NCBI GenBank assembly: GCA_903837355.1
Contig: CAILUI010000172.1
Location: forward strand, 59,445-123,444
Length of the DNA: 64,000 nt
Direction of reading: 5' to 3'
Source: an uncultured Victivallales bacterium
Lineage (GTDB): Bacteria; Verrucomicrobiota; Lentisphaeria; Oligosphaerales; JAFGRS01
Shown here: piece after piece, positions 1 to 8,648 of the stretch
Numbering within the stretch: position 1 is the first letter of the stretch
How the letters are laid out: every line of letters begins with the position of its first letter
Translations under genes and position numbers: made by a program
The notes under the pieces: generated by a model
What the model saw: only the letters and a program-made list of their open reading frames with translations
Told to the model about the DNA's origin: nothing
Databases searched by the model: none

Positions 1-1
1 C

Positions 2-187
2 GTGCTGCCAAATACCGGCGGCTACAGCGGCCCGGACCGCGACGACTGGGCCGTGGCGCTGCTCTGCGACCCCCAGGGTAAACCGGCACGTTTCGACCTC
101 AGCGCTGGCCGGCACGTCCTGCGCCTGGCCAACCCTGACGGCCACGGCTGCAACCTCGACTACCTGGAGTTCCTGCCGGCCAACTAG
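2..187 (+). CDS. C-terminal fragment of a probable carbohydrate-binding protein
   Basis: Only the last 61 codons are visible. The frame is open to the left edge, so the gene starts outside the window. The tail has the look of the final strands of a CBM6/CBM35-type beta-sandwich: GRHVLRLANPDG, then CNLDYLEF, where a Gly-His-x-Leu strand is followed by an Asn-Leu-Asp-Tyr strand. In that family such a domain sits at the end of secreted glycoside hydrolases or adhesins and binds sugars. The catalytic part, if any, cannot be seen, so the function of the whole protein is unknown. It converges with prmC, leaving 53 bases between the two stop codons. Confidence 0.5.
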   Translation: MLPNTGGYSGPDRDDWAVALLCDPQGKPARFDLSAGRHVLRLANPDGHGCNLDYLEFLPAN

Positions 188-240
188 GTGGAACCGACGA
201 AAGGCCACGCCGGGCCAGTCGGTCTGCCGCCTCGGCTGCC

Positions 241-1092
241 CTAGCCCCGCGCGCCGGGCCAGGTGGCGACCACGACGCGGTCGCGCTGGGTATAGTCCTG
301 GCGGACGTCTACCGGCCCGAAACCGGCCGCGCTGAAGGCCGCCGCCGCCGCCTGGCCCTGTTCGCAACCGATTTCACAGAGCACCATGCCACCGGGAACC
401 AGATGCGGCGGACTCTCCTGGGCGATGCGCCTGACGATGGCCAGTCCCCCCTCGGCGGCCCAGAGGGCCAGGCGCGGTTCGTGGGCGCTGACCTCGGCAG
501 GTAGTTCTGCATAGGCTTCCGGACTGACATAGGGTGGATTGGCGGTAACCAGTTGGAAGCGCGGCTCTGGCGGCAGGGGCGCGAAGAGGTCACCCTGAAC
601 GAAGGTGACCGACAGCCCTAACCGGGCCGCGTTGCGTCGGGCGTAGCCGAGTGCCGTCGGCGAGAGGTCGGTGGCGTAGACCGCCGGAATCGCGGGTTGC
701 TCGCGGGCCAGGGCCAGGGCGATGGCCCCCGAGCCGGTGCAGAGGTCGCAGACGGCACCGCCCGTGCGCCAGGCCGCGAGGGCAAAGTCCACCAGCCGCT
801 CGGTCTCTGGGCGCGGGATAAGCACGCCCGCGCCGACCTGCAGCTCCAATCCGTAGAACTCGGCCGAGCCCATGACGTACTGCAGGGGCTCGCCGCTCAA
901 TCGCCGGCGCAACAAGGCACGAAAACCGCACTCGGTCTCCGGGTCCAGCGGAGCCCCGCCGCAGCACGGTGAACGCTCGGGATCGGCGGCCAGAACGTGC
1001 AGCAACAGCCAACGGGCTTCCTGGGCACCATTGTGGATGCCCACGGCCCGCAATGCCGTACCCGCTTCTGCAAGCAGAGACTCAACACGCAT
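241..1092 (-). CDS. prmC: Peptide chain release factor N5-glutamine methyltransferase PrmC
   Basis: This SAM-dependent enzyme methylates the glutamine of the GGQ motif in release factors RF1 and RF2 and acts in the cytosol. The 283-residue product matches the usual length of about 280. It shows the N-terminal helical region that binds the release factor, motif I as VCDLCTGSGAIALALA, and the hallmark NPPY motif (VTANPPYVS) that holds the target glutamine. An upstream in-frame ATG at 1179 would add 29 residues of low-complexity, Arg/Trp-rich sequence that the family lacks, so I chose the ATG at 1090-1092 (MRVESLLAEAG). No prfA is adjacent, although the two are often neighbours; here the gene stands alone. 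Confidence 0.92.
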   Translation of the reverse strand: MRVESLLAEAGTALRAVGIHNGAQEARWLLLHVLAADPERSPCCGGAPLDPETECGFRALLRRRLSGEPLQYVMGSAEFYGLELQVGAGVLIPRPETERLVDFALAAWRTGGAVCDLCTGSGAIALALAREQPAIPAVYATDLSPTALGYARRNAARLGLSVTFVQGDLFAPLPPEPRFQLVTANPPYVSPEAYAELPAEVSAHEPRLALWAAEGGLAIVRRIAQESPPHLVPGGMVLCEIGCEQGQAAAAAFSAAGFGPVDVRQDYTQRDRVVVATWPGARG

Positions 1093-1463
1093 CAGCCACT
1101 CCCGCACCCGCCGGCCCAAGCCGCAGGACTCAGTTATCCACGTCCAGCCCGCCCGCCAAGCTCTTGCCGTCATCAGCAATACAATAGACTCTCTTGGTCC
1201 GCAGGTTCTTCAGGGCCGCGTCGATAACGACACTCTGGTTGCCGTCCCGGAAGTAGTCCGCAGTGCAGTCCGCAGCCGCCGGCTTTGCGGGCACGCTTTG
1301 GAGAGCGAATCCGGCTGTCCAGCAGGGCCTGCCGGCAGGCGGTGAGCCGTTCCCCGTCTCTGGTCTCTGCCGGTGCCTGGGCTGGACATTCGCCGCTTGC
1401 CGGGGGATATTCGGCAGGTAGGACGCGGGGGGGGCGTAGGTCAAGGCGCTGCAAGGTGGGTTG
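1093..1463. other. Intergenic region between divergent prmC and the radical SAM gene
   Basis: About 370 bases separate two divergently transcribed genes. No frame here looks like protein: short open frames on both strands are rich in Arg, Pro and Ser and lack a ribosome site. The right part carries one copy of a dispersed repeat (annotated separately), and promoters for both genes must lie here. A good Shine-Dalgarno-like AAGGTGG precedes the ATG at 1464. Confidence 0.6.
1266..1320 (+). repeat. Dispersed TTTGGAG-type repeat, copy A
   Basis: A stretch of about 55 bases aligns with another at 19767-19824. Both have GTCCGCAGC, then a GCCGG-CTT segment, then CACGCTTTGGAG(A/G)GCGAATCC. Both copies are intergenic. 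Related, more diverged copies carrying TGGAGGGCGA occur near 10.8 kb and 50.0 kb. The shared core, translated in one frame, gives LESES or LEGES. Confidence 0.65.
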
Positions 1464-3116
1464 ATGAAGCTCGTTTGGCTGGCAGTCAACGCCTCCCACG
1501 CCCATTCGTCACTGGCTCTGCCTGTGCTGCAGTCCGCCTGCGCCTGCGTACCGGAGGTATCCTGGCAGGCGGTCTCGACCGGCCTGCACGACGATCCGGC
1601 CGCGGTGACGGCAGCCGTCTGGTCAGCGCATCCGGACGTGGTAGCGGCGACGCTCTACCTGTTCAACCGGCGTCAGGTCCTCGAGGTGTTGGCGCGAGTG
1701 AAGGCACTGCTGCCGGCATGCCGGATGATCGTCGGCGGCCCGGAGTGCCTCGGCGACAACCGTGAGCTGCTCCGGCAGAACCCGGCGCTTGACGGTGCCG
1801 TGCGCGGCGAAGGCGAAGCGGTGCTGCCCGACCTGCTGCGCTGCCTCCTGCACGGCGAGCCGCCGACCGGACTGGACGGTGTGTGCTGGCGGGATGCCAG
1901 TGGTAGGCTGCTCGACGCGGGCCGGCGGGCGGTTTTCGCGGCCTGGGCCACGGCGCCCGCGCCCAGCGTCAGCCCCTTCTACGACACTACCAAGCCCTTC
2001 GTCCAGATCGAAACCAGTCGCGGCTGCACGGCACACTGCAGTTACTGCACCAGCAGCGGCGCGGCGCCGCTGCGCTGGCGCCCCCTCGCGGCAATCCGGG
2101 ACGAGTTGCGCGAGCTGCAGCGGCGCGGCGTCCGCGAGGTCCGTCTGCTCGACCGTACCTTCAACGCCCTCGACGAGCGTGCGAGTGCCCTGCTGGAGCT
2201 GTTTCTGGCAGACTTCGCGGGCCTCCGCTTCCACCTCGAGATCGATCCGGCAAAGCTCACGCCGGCGCTGCGGCGGCTCCTGCAGTCGGCGCCGCCGGGG
2301 GCGCTGCACGTCGAGGCCGGGCTGCAGACCACTGGCCTGGCCGCGCGCGCCGCGGTCGGCCGCGGCGGCACGGTGGCGGCGGCTCTGGAGGGCATCGATT
2401 TCCTCTGCCGCTGCGCTGGGGTGCTAACTCACGTCGATCTGCTGGCCGGCCTGCCCGGACAGACCCTGACCGACGTCGAGCGCGATGTGGCGTTGCTGCT
2501 GGAGCTCGGCCCGGCCGAGATTCAGCTTGAGATCCTGAAGGTCCTGCCGGGAACGCCGCTGCGGGAGCAGGCCCAGCGCCAGGGTTTGTGCTGGGCGCCA
2601 GAACCGCCCTACGACGTGCTTAGTACGCCGGAGCTGGACGTCCTCGCCCTGCGCCGCGTGGCCGGCTGGTCGCGCCTGTTGGATGGCTTTTACAACGTCC
2701 CCGCCCTGCAGCCGGCCGTCCGTCGGGCGGCCGAACTGCGGCCGGGGTTCCTGGTGGACTTCGCGGCCTCCTGCCAGGCGGCGGGGTTGCTGACGGCTCC
2801 GGCGAGTCTGGAGCGCCGTTTTCGTCACCTGCACGCGACGCTGGTGGAGGGTAACGCAGAGCTCGACGCCCTAGTCCGACTGGGGTGGCTGCAGGCGGGG
2901 TTCAGTCCCGCCGACCGACTGGCAGGGGCCGGGCCTTGGAAGGCCGCTGTCCCCGAGGGTGGCGAGTGGCTCCAGGGCCAGGCCGAGATGGTCGCGTCCG
3001 GTCGCGTCTGGCAGTTGGCGTTGCCGGCCGCCGACTACTGGTTTGTCTATGACCGCCGGCACTCCCCCCAGCGCCCGGTTGTTTGCTTGCGGCGGCCCCG
3101 GCCGACGGCTACGTGA
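1464..3116 (+). CDS. B12-binding radical SAM protein (DUF4080-like)
   Basis: The N-terminal ~150 residues form a Rossmann-type cobalamin-binding domain (VWSAHPDVVAATLYLFN and IVGGPE segments). The radical SAM barrel begins at a CxxxCxxC cluster (RGCTAHCSYC, near residue 190) whose cysteines hold the 4Fe-4S cluster that cleaves SAM. The C-terminal third resembles the DUF4080 extension seen on similar anaerobe proteins. Relatives include the BchE/anaerobic cyclase superfamily; the substrate here is unknown. The length of about 550 residues is normal. The TTG at 1461 is possible, but ATG at 1464 is better spaced behind AAGGTGG. The next genes start 200 bases downstream from a likely separate promoter, so a functional link is not certain. 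Confidence 0.82.
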   Translation: MKLVWLAVNASHAHSSLALPVLQSACACVPEVSWQAVSTGLHDDPAAVTAAVWSAHPDVVAATLYLFNRRQVLEVLARVKALLPACRMIVGGPECLGDNRELLRQNPALDGAVRGEGEAVLPDLLRCLLHGEPPTGLDGVCWRDASGRLLDAGRRAVFAAWATAPAPSVSPFYDTTKPFVQIETSRGCTAHCSYCTSSGAAPLRWRPLAAIRDELRELQRRGVREVRLLDRTFNALDERASALLELFLADFAGLRFHLEIDPAKLTPALRRLLQSAPPGALHVEAGLQTTGLAARAAVGRGGTVAAALEGIDFLCRCAGVLTHVDLLAGLPGQTLTDVERDVALLLELGPAEIQLEILKVLPGTPLREQAQRQGLCWAPEPPYDVLSTPELDVLALRRVAGWSRLLDGFYNVPALQPAVRRAAELRPGFLVDFAASCQAAGLLTAPASLERRFRHLHATLVEGNAELDALVRLGWLQAGFSPADRLAGAGPWKAAVPEGGEWLQGQAEMVASGRVWQLALPAADYWFVYDRRHSPQRPVVCLRRPRPTAT

Positions 3117-3204
3117 TGTGTCGGCGCAACCCGCGGCCCGGCGGCGTGTCCGTGCTGTGGAGCGCACGGTGGCGCGTGCGCTTGACGGCAACCTTAGCAC
3201 CTGG

Positions 3205-3232
3205 TTGTACGGCACGGCACCCACGTTACATT
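3205..3232 (+). promoter_or_regulatory. Candidate sigma-70-type promoter for the ABC exporter operon
   Basis: TTGTAC and TACATT are separated by 16 bases, about 85 bases before the permease ATG at 3318. The boxes match four and five of six consensus bases. The assignment rests on pattern and position only. Confidence 0.45.
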
Positions 3233-3317
3233 GTGAGGCTCCGTGGTCGTCTGCCCCGGCAGGCGTGAGCCGGTACTCGGAGCCGCGAAGCAACGCCTAA
3301 CGACATGTGAACCCGCA

Positions 3318-4541
3318 ATGCTTGGTCTGGCACTCAGAGAAATCACCCGCCGCAAGAGTCGCACCGCACTCTCCGTCTGCGGTTTCCTGTTGGTGGCGTT
3401 GCTGATCGCTGCCGGCCACTGCCTGGGCCGGGCCATCAAGAAAGCCACGTCCGAGCCGCTGAAGGTCACCGGCGCCGATCTGGTGGTGAGCCGGGAAGTG
3501 AAGCCCTGCGCCTTCCTCAAGGTCAAGCGGCCGAAGAGCCTGGGCGCCATCACCGCGAGTGAGGTGGCGGCGATCGGCAAGATTCCGGGCGTGAAGACGG
3601 CCACGGGATCGTTGGTGGTGTGGGCCTTCCATGACGGTCAGCCGACGGTAGTGACCGGCGTCGTCCCCGACAGCGTCAAGACCGGCCCGCTGCGCCAGTA
3701 CCAGTCGGGCGAGCGTTGCTGCGTGCTGGAGGAAGGCCGGCTGTTTGATCCCGCCCAGGACGAGGCGGTGCTCGACAAGGACTTTGCCGCGCAGAAGGGG
3801 GTCAAGGTGGGCGACCGCGTCTTCCTGGGGCCGCGCGAGTTCACCGTCTGCGGCATTCTGAAGGTCGCCGGGGTGGCCGTGATCGGTGGCGGCCAGGCCT
3901 ATGTACCGCTGACCACCGTGCAGGAGATGCTCAAGGAAGGCGAGGTGGTCGACTATGTCTTCGTGGCGACGCGGACCACGGATGTGGTGCCGGCGGTCAG
4001 TCGTGCCATCGAAGAGCTGATCGGCGCCGGGGCCCGAGTCAGCAGTCAGGATTCCCTCCCCAGCCAGATCAGTCAGTCCGCCGCGATGACGGCGGCCGGC
4101 TCCGGGGCGTTCGTTTTCCTGATCCTGGTGATCGGCGGTCTGCTCATCGTACGCTCCGCGTTGTCGTCGGTGCGCGAACGCGTCGTCGAGATCGGCATCC
4201 TGCGTGCCTTGGGCTGGCGCAAACGGCACGTGGTGTCATTGCTCAGTTGGGAGACCACGCTGCAGGGTATTCTCGGTGCGGTTCCCGGCGTCGTCTTGGG
4301 GTACGTCGTCGCCTTCGTCATCTGCGCCCAGCTCAATCTCAGCCTGCCGTCCAGCTTCGACTCCTACCCACCGTGTGCCACCACTGCGCCGGCGCTGACG
4401 CTGACGCTGGAGCCACGCGTGGCGCTTGACGGCGTTGCCATCACCCTCCTGTTGACTGTAGCCCTGGCGGTGGCCGCGGGGCTGATTGCGGGCCGCTATG
4501 CCGCCGCGCGCGCGCCCATGGACTCCCTGCGACAGCCCTAG
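3318..4541 (+). CDS. ABC transporter permease, MacB/FtsX (LolC-like) family
   Basis: The 407-residue protein has the layout of this family. One TM helix follows a basic start (residues ~12-33, RRKSRTALSVCGFLLVALLI). Then comes a periplasmic MacB-type core of ~240 residues (VTGVVPDSV, VGDRVFLG, FTVCGIL). Three TM helices at the C terminus are separated by the conserved cytosolic coupling stretch ERVVEIGILRALGWRKR. Such permeases do not import; they transmit ATP-driven movement to the periplasm, for lipoprotein, peptide or antibiotic export. The upstream in-frame start at 3243 adds non-conserved residues, so the ATG at 3318 is preferred. The ATPase partner follows 36 bases downstream. Confidence 0.88.
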   Translation: MLGLALREITRRKSRTALSVCGFLLVALLIAAGHCLGRAIKKATSEPLKVTGADLVVSREVKPCAFLKVKRPKSLGAITASEVAAIGKIPGVKTATGSLVVWAFHDGQPTVVTGVVPDSVKTGPLRQYQSGERCCVLEEGRLFDPAQDEAVLDKDFAAQKGVKVGDRVFLGPREFTVCGILKVAGVAVIGGGQAYVPLTTVQEMLKEGEVVDYVFVATRTTDVVPAVSRAIEELIGAGARVSSQDSLPSQISQSAAMTAAGSGAFVFLILVIGGLLIVRSALSSVRERVVEIGILRALGWRKRHVVSLLSWETTLQGILGAVPGVVLGYVVAFVICAQLNLSLPSSFDSYPPCATTAPALTLTLEPRVALDGVAITLLLTVALAVAAGLIAGRYAAARAPMDSLRQP

Positions 4542-4577
4542 CCATGGGCAGGGCACTGAGTGGCTGGAAAGGTCGTG

Positions 4578-5270
4578 ATGAGTCAGTCCGCCATACAAGC
4601 AGACAACCTGCGGAAGGTCTATGGCCGGTCCGATGGCGATGTAAACGCCCTGGACGGGGTGTCGTTCGCCATCGCCGCGGGTGAGACGGTGGCCGTCACC
4701 GGACCGTCGGGGTGCGGTAAGAGCACCCTGCTGTCCCTGATCGCGGGCCTGGATCGACCGACCTCCGGTGGCCTGGCGGTGCTGGGGCAGGACCTCGGCG
4801 AGTTGAGCGAGGACGGCTTGGCTGACCTGCGCCGGCGTCACATGGGCTTCGTTTTCCAGAGCTACCACATCCTCCCGACCCTGACCGTCTGGGAGAATGT
4901 CATGCTGCCGCTGGTGCCGCAGATGGGCACCTCGCTCGAACTCAAGGGGCGGGCCCTGCACTGCATCGAGCGCGTCGGTTTGGAGCGCCGCATCCGCCAC
5001 CTGCCCGGGGAACTGAGCGGCGGTGAGCAGCAACGTGTCGGTCTGGCGCGGGCACTGATCGCCGACCCGGCCCTGATCCTGGCCGACGAGCCCACCGGTA
5101 ATCTGGACTCAGAGTCCGCCGGGATCATCCTGGACCTGCTATTCGAGTTGGTGCGCGATGGCCAGCGGACCGTCCTGTTGACGACGCACGACCGCGGCGT
5201 GGCGCAGCGCTGCGGCCGCGAACTGCGCATGCGCGACGGCCGTCTGGTGGCAGACGAACGGGGGAAGTGA
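4578..5270 (+). CDS. ABC transporter ATP-binding protein, LolD/MacB type
   Basis: This is the ATPase partner of the upstream permease. The 230-residue single domain contains Walker A GPSGCGKST, the Q-loop (FVFQSYHILPTLTVWENV), the signature LSGGEQQRV, Walker B LILADEPTG and the H-loop TTHD, all intact. The length and the PTLTVWENVMLPL sequence are typical of the LolD/MacB/FtsE subgroup. I chose ATG 4578, which sits behind GGAAAGG, over the GTG at 4560. The next gene begins six bases after the stop, which indicates one operon. Confidence 0.92.
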   Translation: MSQSAIQADNLRKVYGRSDGDVNALDGVSFAIAAGETVAVTGPSGCGKSTLLSLIAGLDRPTSGGLAVLGQDLGELSEDGLADLRRRHMGFVFQSYHILPTLTVWENVMLPLVPQMGTSLELKGRALHCIERVGLERRIRHLPGELSGGEQQRVGLARALIADPALILADEPTGNLDSESAGIILDLLFELVRDGQRTVLLTTHDRGVAQRCGRELRMRDGRLVADERGK

Positions 5271-5276
5271 CCGACC

Positions 5277-6026
5277 ATGAGAGCTTGGGCACTGGTCATG
5301 ATCGGCGGGCTGTTGGCGAGCGGGGCTATGAGCTCGGCCGCCGAAGCGCTCAAACTCACGGCCTATGTCAACATCGCCTCCGGCTGCCAGAAGCCGACCG
5401 AGGAGGTCCTGGCGGGCCTTGCCCGGAAGTTCGGCAAGCGCCTGGCCGTGGAGATCGTCGACTTCGGCGAGCCCGCGGGCAAGAAGCGCTGGCAGGCCGA
5501 CGGCCTGCACTGCATGGCCATCCTGCTGAATGGCTCCGAGAAGGCGGATATCGTCTACAAGGGAGCGCCGCTGCAGGTCGCCTTCCTGATGCCGCCGGGG
5601 CACGCCTGGTTGCTGGAGGAACTGGAGACCGCGGTCCGGCAGAAGCTCGACGGGGTGGCGGCCGCCGACCGTCAGGGGCCCGCGCTCAGCGTTGCCATGG
5701 ACGGCGCGGTCCCGCGGGTCCTGGCTGCCGGGGAAGCTGTCTTTGAGGCGGCCGACGCCGCCGAGGCCGAGCGGGTGCGGGCGGCGCTGGGCGCGGCTGC
5801 CGCAGCCAAACCGCTGGTTCAGGACGACTTTGCGCTTGACATCGTCGGCGGTGCAGCGAAGGTGACTCTACGTCGAAGCGCGTTGCTTGATCTAGGTCCC
5901 GTGGAAGGTCCGGTACCGGCAGACGCTGGCGAGCAGGCGGAAGCGCGGTTTGTGCGTCTGATCAGCCAGTTTCCCCGCATCGCTCGCCCTTTTCCCGGAC
6001 AGCCCGGGCCGCAGATGGGGAGGTGA
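5277..6026 (+). CDS. Secreted protein with a Cys-x41-Cys domain, ABC exporter-linked
   Basis: I do not recognise this family by name. A Sec signal peptide (residues 1-22, ending SSAAEA) indicates periplasmic or outer location. Residues ~25-125 form an alpha/beta domain with Cys37 and Cys79, the latter followed by MAILLNGS. The same domain, with the two cysteines also 42 positions apart, occurs in the next gene. The pattern of a strand, a cysteine, a helix, a strand and then a hydrophobic strand after the second cysteine suggests a thioredoxin-like fold, but there is no CxxC. The rest is Ala-rich with no motif I can name. It is co-transcribed with the MacB-like pair. Confidence 0.7.
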   Translation: MRAWALVMIGGLLASGAMSSAAEALKLTAYVNIASGCQKPTEEVLAGLARKFGKRLAVEIVDFGEPAGKKRWQADGLHCMAILLNGSEKADIVYKGAPLQVAFLMPPGHAWLLEELETAVRQKLDGVAAADRQGPALSVAMDGAVPRVLAAGEAVFEAADAAEAERVRAALGAAAAAKPLVQDDFALDIVGGAAKVTLRRSALLDLGPVEGPVPADAGEQAEARFVRLISQFPRIARPFPGQPGPQMGR

Positions 6027-6031
6027 CCCAC

Positions 6032-6850
6032 GTGTCGCCCATAGGTATGGATGATAGCCAACTCAGTGTCGTCGAGAAAGAGGCACTGGGCGAGTGTTTC
6101 GCCAGCGCCGAGGCGCGTTTCGAGTACGAGAAGGCGCGCCGGGTGCGGCGGGTTGCGCTGCTGGTGGGCAGCGTCGTGGTGCTGATCGGCTTTGGCGTCT
6201 TCATGTACTGGCTTGGTGGCGGTCGGCGGTTCACCTCCGGCAGCGGCGACGCGAAGGCTGTGACTAGCGGCGACGGCAAGCACAAGCCGCTGGATGCCAA
6301 GCCTGTCGGGTCGCCAGAGGCGAAGGTGCAGGTGATCGCGATCATGCCCGAGGGCTCGGACTGCCATAGTGGCGTCGCCAAGTTCCTAGCCGACACCGCG
6401 ACCAAGCATCTGGATAAGATCCGGGTTGAGTACACCACGATGCGTGAGTATGGCGAGAAAAAGCTGGAGAACCAGGTGGGGTCGGTCTGTGCCGCCATCC
6501 TGATCAACGGCAAGTCCTCGTTCGGGGTCACCTGCGAGGGCAAGACCCGGACGGTGAGTCTGGTCGGCACGGAACCCACGCACTACTCGATGAACGACGT
6601 CGGCGAGGCCCTGAGCCACGTCTTCACGCAGGAGTATGGCGATCCCGGAGAGCCCATTTTCGAGATCGCCGGCGGCGGCAAGTGCGGCCACGGCGACGCC
6701 AGCGGCAAGAGCTGCTCGGGTCCTCCCGCCGCCGGCACGCCCGGCGCCGGCGCACCCGGCGCTGGCAGGCCCCCCGCCGGCACGCCCCCCGCCGCCGACA
6801 CCACGCCTCTGGAGCTGCCGGGTTTCCGTGAGATGAAGCCGAAGCCTTAG
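6032..6850 (+). CDS. Membrane-anchored protein with a Cys-x41-Cys domain, ABC exporter-linked
   Basis: The product has a cytosolic N terminus of about 40 residues, one TM helix (~41-61, VALLVGSVVVLIGFGVF), a linker and a domain at ~98-200 with Cys111 and Cys153. That domain matches the upstream protein in order, cysteine spacing (42) and the following hydrophobic strand (AAILINGKS here, MAILLNGS upstream). A third cysteine follows (VTCEGK), and the tail is rich in Ala, Gly and Pro. GTG 6032 follows GGGGAGG by eight bases; GTG 6023, overlapping the previous stop, and ATG 6047 are alternatives. Function unknown. Position at the end of the operon suggests a redox, metal or assembly partner of the exporter. 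Confidence 0.68.
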   Translation: MSPIGMDDSQLSVVEKEALGECFASAEARFEYEKARRVRRVALLVGSVVVLIGFGVFMYWLGGGRRFTSGSGDAKAVTSGDGKHKPLDAKPVGSPEAKVQVIAIMPEGSDCHSGVAKFLADTATKHLDKIRVEYTTMREYGEKKLENQVGSVCAAILINGKSSFGVTCEGKTRTVSLVGTEPTHYSMNDVGEALSHVFTQEYGDPGEPIFEIAGGGKCGHGDASGKSCSGPPAAGTPGAGAPGAGRPPAGTPPAADTTPLELPGFREMKPKP

Positions 6851-7070
6851 GGGTAGCTTTCCTGCCCGCGGGCCATGGGGCAACCGCCTGGTCGACTGCG
6901 CCAAGGCCACCTGATGCGTGTGGGTTAAGAGCTCTTCATCTGGCCACCACCCGGCCTTCATGGACAGAGCTTACTTTCTGAACTCGGTATCAGCGTGGGC
7001 GTCGGCATCGTCGCGACGGCGTTGCCCAAGGGTTTGGCGCCGCTCGTCGCGGCCCCAACGGAGCCGTGCT

Positions 7071-8639
7071 GTGAGCGGGTATTCTGGACGAACGCGGGCG
7101 CTGCTGTGGGCCGTGGTTGGGGCCCTGTTGGCGCGGGCGCTGGCGATGGCTGTGATCCCGGTGCTGGATACCACGGAAGGGCGTTATGCCCAGGTCTCCC
7201 AGGAGATGGCCGTAGCGGGCGACTGGGTCACCCCGCGGGTGTGGGTGAACGGCGAGCACCTGCCCTTTCTGGGCAAACCGCCCCTCTTCTTCTGGACTGC
7301 CGCCGGCGCCATGAAGCTGTGCGGGGTGAACGGCTTCGCGGCGCGCTTGCCCAGCCTGCTGGCGACCATCGCTGTGCTCGGACTGCTGTACCGTGTTATG
7401 GAGCGTTACGGCGGCCGTGGTTCCGGGCTGCTCAGTGTCGTTGTCGCCCTGTCCTGCGGCGCCTTCTTTGTGATTTGCGGCACGGTCATCGTGGATATGG
7501 TCCTATGCGCCTGTGTCGCCGGTAGCCTGCTGGCCTACTTCGCTTTCACCTGCGAGCCGTCCGTGCAGGGCCGTCGGCGGTGGAGTCTGCTGGTCTTTGT
7601 TCTGCTAGCGATCGGCTTTCTCACCAAAGGGCCGGTAGCGGTCATTCTCTTTGGCCTGCCGGTCTTGGTGTGGACCCTCCGCTGGCGCGAGTGGGGGGCG
7701 TTGCGGGACCACCGCTGGACGTTGGGCATCGTCCTCTTCCTGGTCATGGTCACGCCATGGTTTGCCCTCTGCGAACTGCGCAATCCGGGCTTTCTGAAGT
7801 ACTTCTTCCTGAATGAGAACCTGTTGCGGTACGTGACCCACGACTACGGCGACATCTATGGCCAAGGGCATCTCTACCCGCGGGGCGCGGCCCTGGTGAT
7901 GATGCTGGTGGCAAGCGCCCCGTGGAGCCTTTTCGCGCTCTGGTTCCTGGTGCGCCGCCGGATCCTCCGTCAGACGCTAACGCTGGCCGACAAGCGGGCG
8001 AGCTTCCTCTTCCTAGGCTTCAGCGTGGGCACGCTCTTCTGGTGCCTGGCGCGGCAACTGCTGATCACGTACACCATGCCCATGGTACCGCTCTTTGCCG
8101 GCTGGTTGGCGCTGACCACGCAGGCGGAGCCCGACCTGCAGCGCCGGATGGCCGCGACCGCAGCGGCGCTGGCGCTACTGCTGGGGGCCGTGATGCTGGC
8201 GGGCGCGCCGTTCCTGCAGAGCGGCAAGAACACGACTCGACAGATCGTCAGAGTCGCGCAGCAGTACGCAAGCGAGCATGCCATCGATGGCCCCCTGCTT
8301 TTTGCGCATAGGACCCCGTACAGCGCCCTGTTCTACGCTCGTGGTTGGGTCATACCCCTCCCCCGCAAAGAGAACCTGGTCAAGAGTCTCGGGCGCTGCC
8401 CGGCAGGGGCAGGAAGCGCTTTGCTGGTCGTGAGCGCCGCGCGCGGCGGGGAGGCTGAGCTGGCCAGCCTCCCCGTGGGTAGTGCGGACGTTGTGGCCAC
8501 GGCCGGCGCCTGGAAGCTGGCCCGCGTCGTGCTTCCCGTGCGCGCGGGGTCCTTGACTCCATCATCCATCCTGGCACCGCCGGCAGAAGCGCCCGCGGCG
8601 GCGCCAGGCAGCAAGCGCTCGGCTGCCGCCGAGGAGTGA
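7071..8639 (+). CDS. ArnT/PMT-like membrane glycosyltransferase (GT83-type)
   Basis: This is an integral membrane sugar transferase that uses a lipid-phosphate donor. Near residue 30 it carries the periplasmic catalytic loop DTTEGRYAQVSQEMAVAGDW, followed by HLPFLGKPPLFFW. This is the signature arrangement of ArnT-like enzymes, which add sugars to lipid A or other envelope acceptors. About ten to twelve hydrophobic helices follow, and the C-terminal ~100 residues form a soluble periplasmic domain. The frame is open back to 6918, but that extension is Ser/Arg-rich and unlike the family; GTG 7071 behind CGGAG gives a normal 522-residue protein. The two-component genes follow nine bases downstream, so envelope modification may be part of their output. 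Confidence 0.82.
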   Translation: MSGYSGRTRALLWAVVGALLARALAMAVIPVLDTTEGRYAQVSQEMAVAGDWVTPRVWVNGEHLPFLGKPPLFFWTAAGAMKLCGVNGFAARLPSLLATIAVLGLLYRVMERYGGRGSGLLSVVVALSCGAFFVICGTVIVDMVLCACVAGSLLAYFAFTCEPSVQGRRRWSLLVFVLLAIGFLTKGPVAVILFGLPVLVWTLRWREWGALRDHRWTLGIVLFLVMVTPWFALCELRNPGFLKYFFLNENLLRYVTHDYGDIYGQGHLYPRGAALVMMLVASAPWSLFALWFLVRRRILRQTLTLADKRASFLFLGFSVGTLFWCLARQLLITYTMPMVPLFAGWLALTTQAEPDLQRRMAATAAALALLLGAVMLAGAPFLQSGKNTTRQIVRVAQQYASEHAIDGPLLFAHRTPYSALFYARGWVIPLPRKENLVKSLGRCPAGAGSALLVVSAARGGEAELASLPVGSADVVATAGAWKLARVVLPVRAGSLTPSSILAPPAEAPAAAPGSKRSAAAEE

Positions 8640-8648
8640 GGTCATTCC

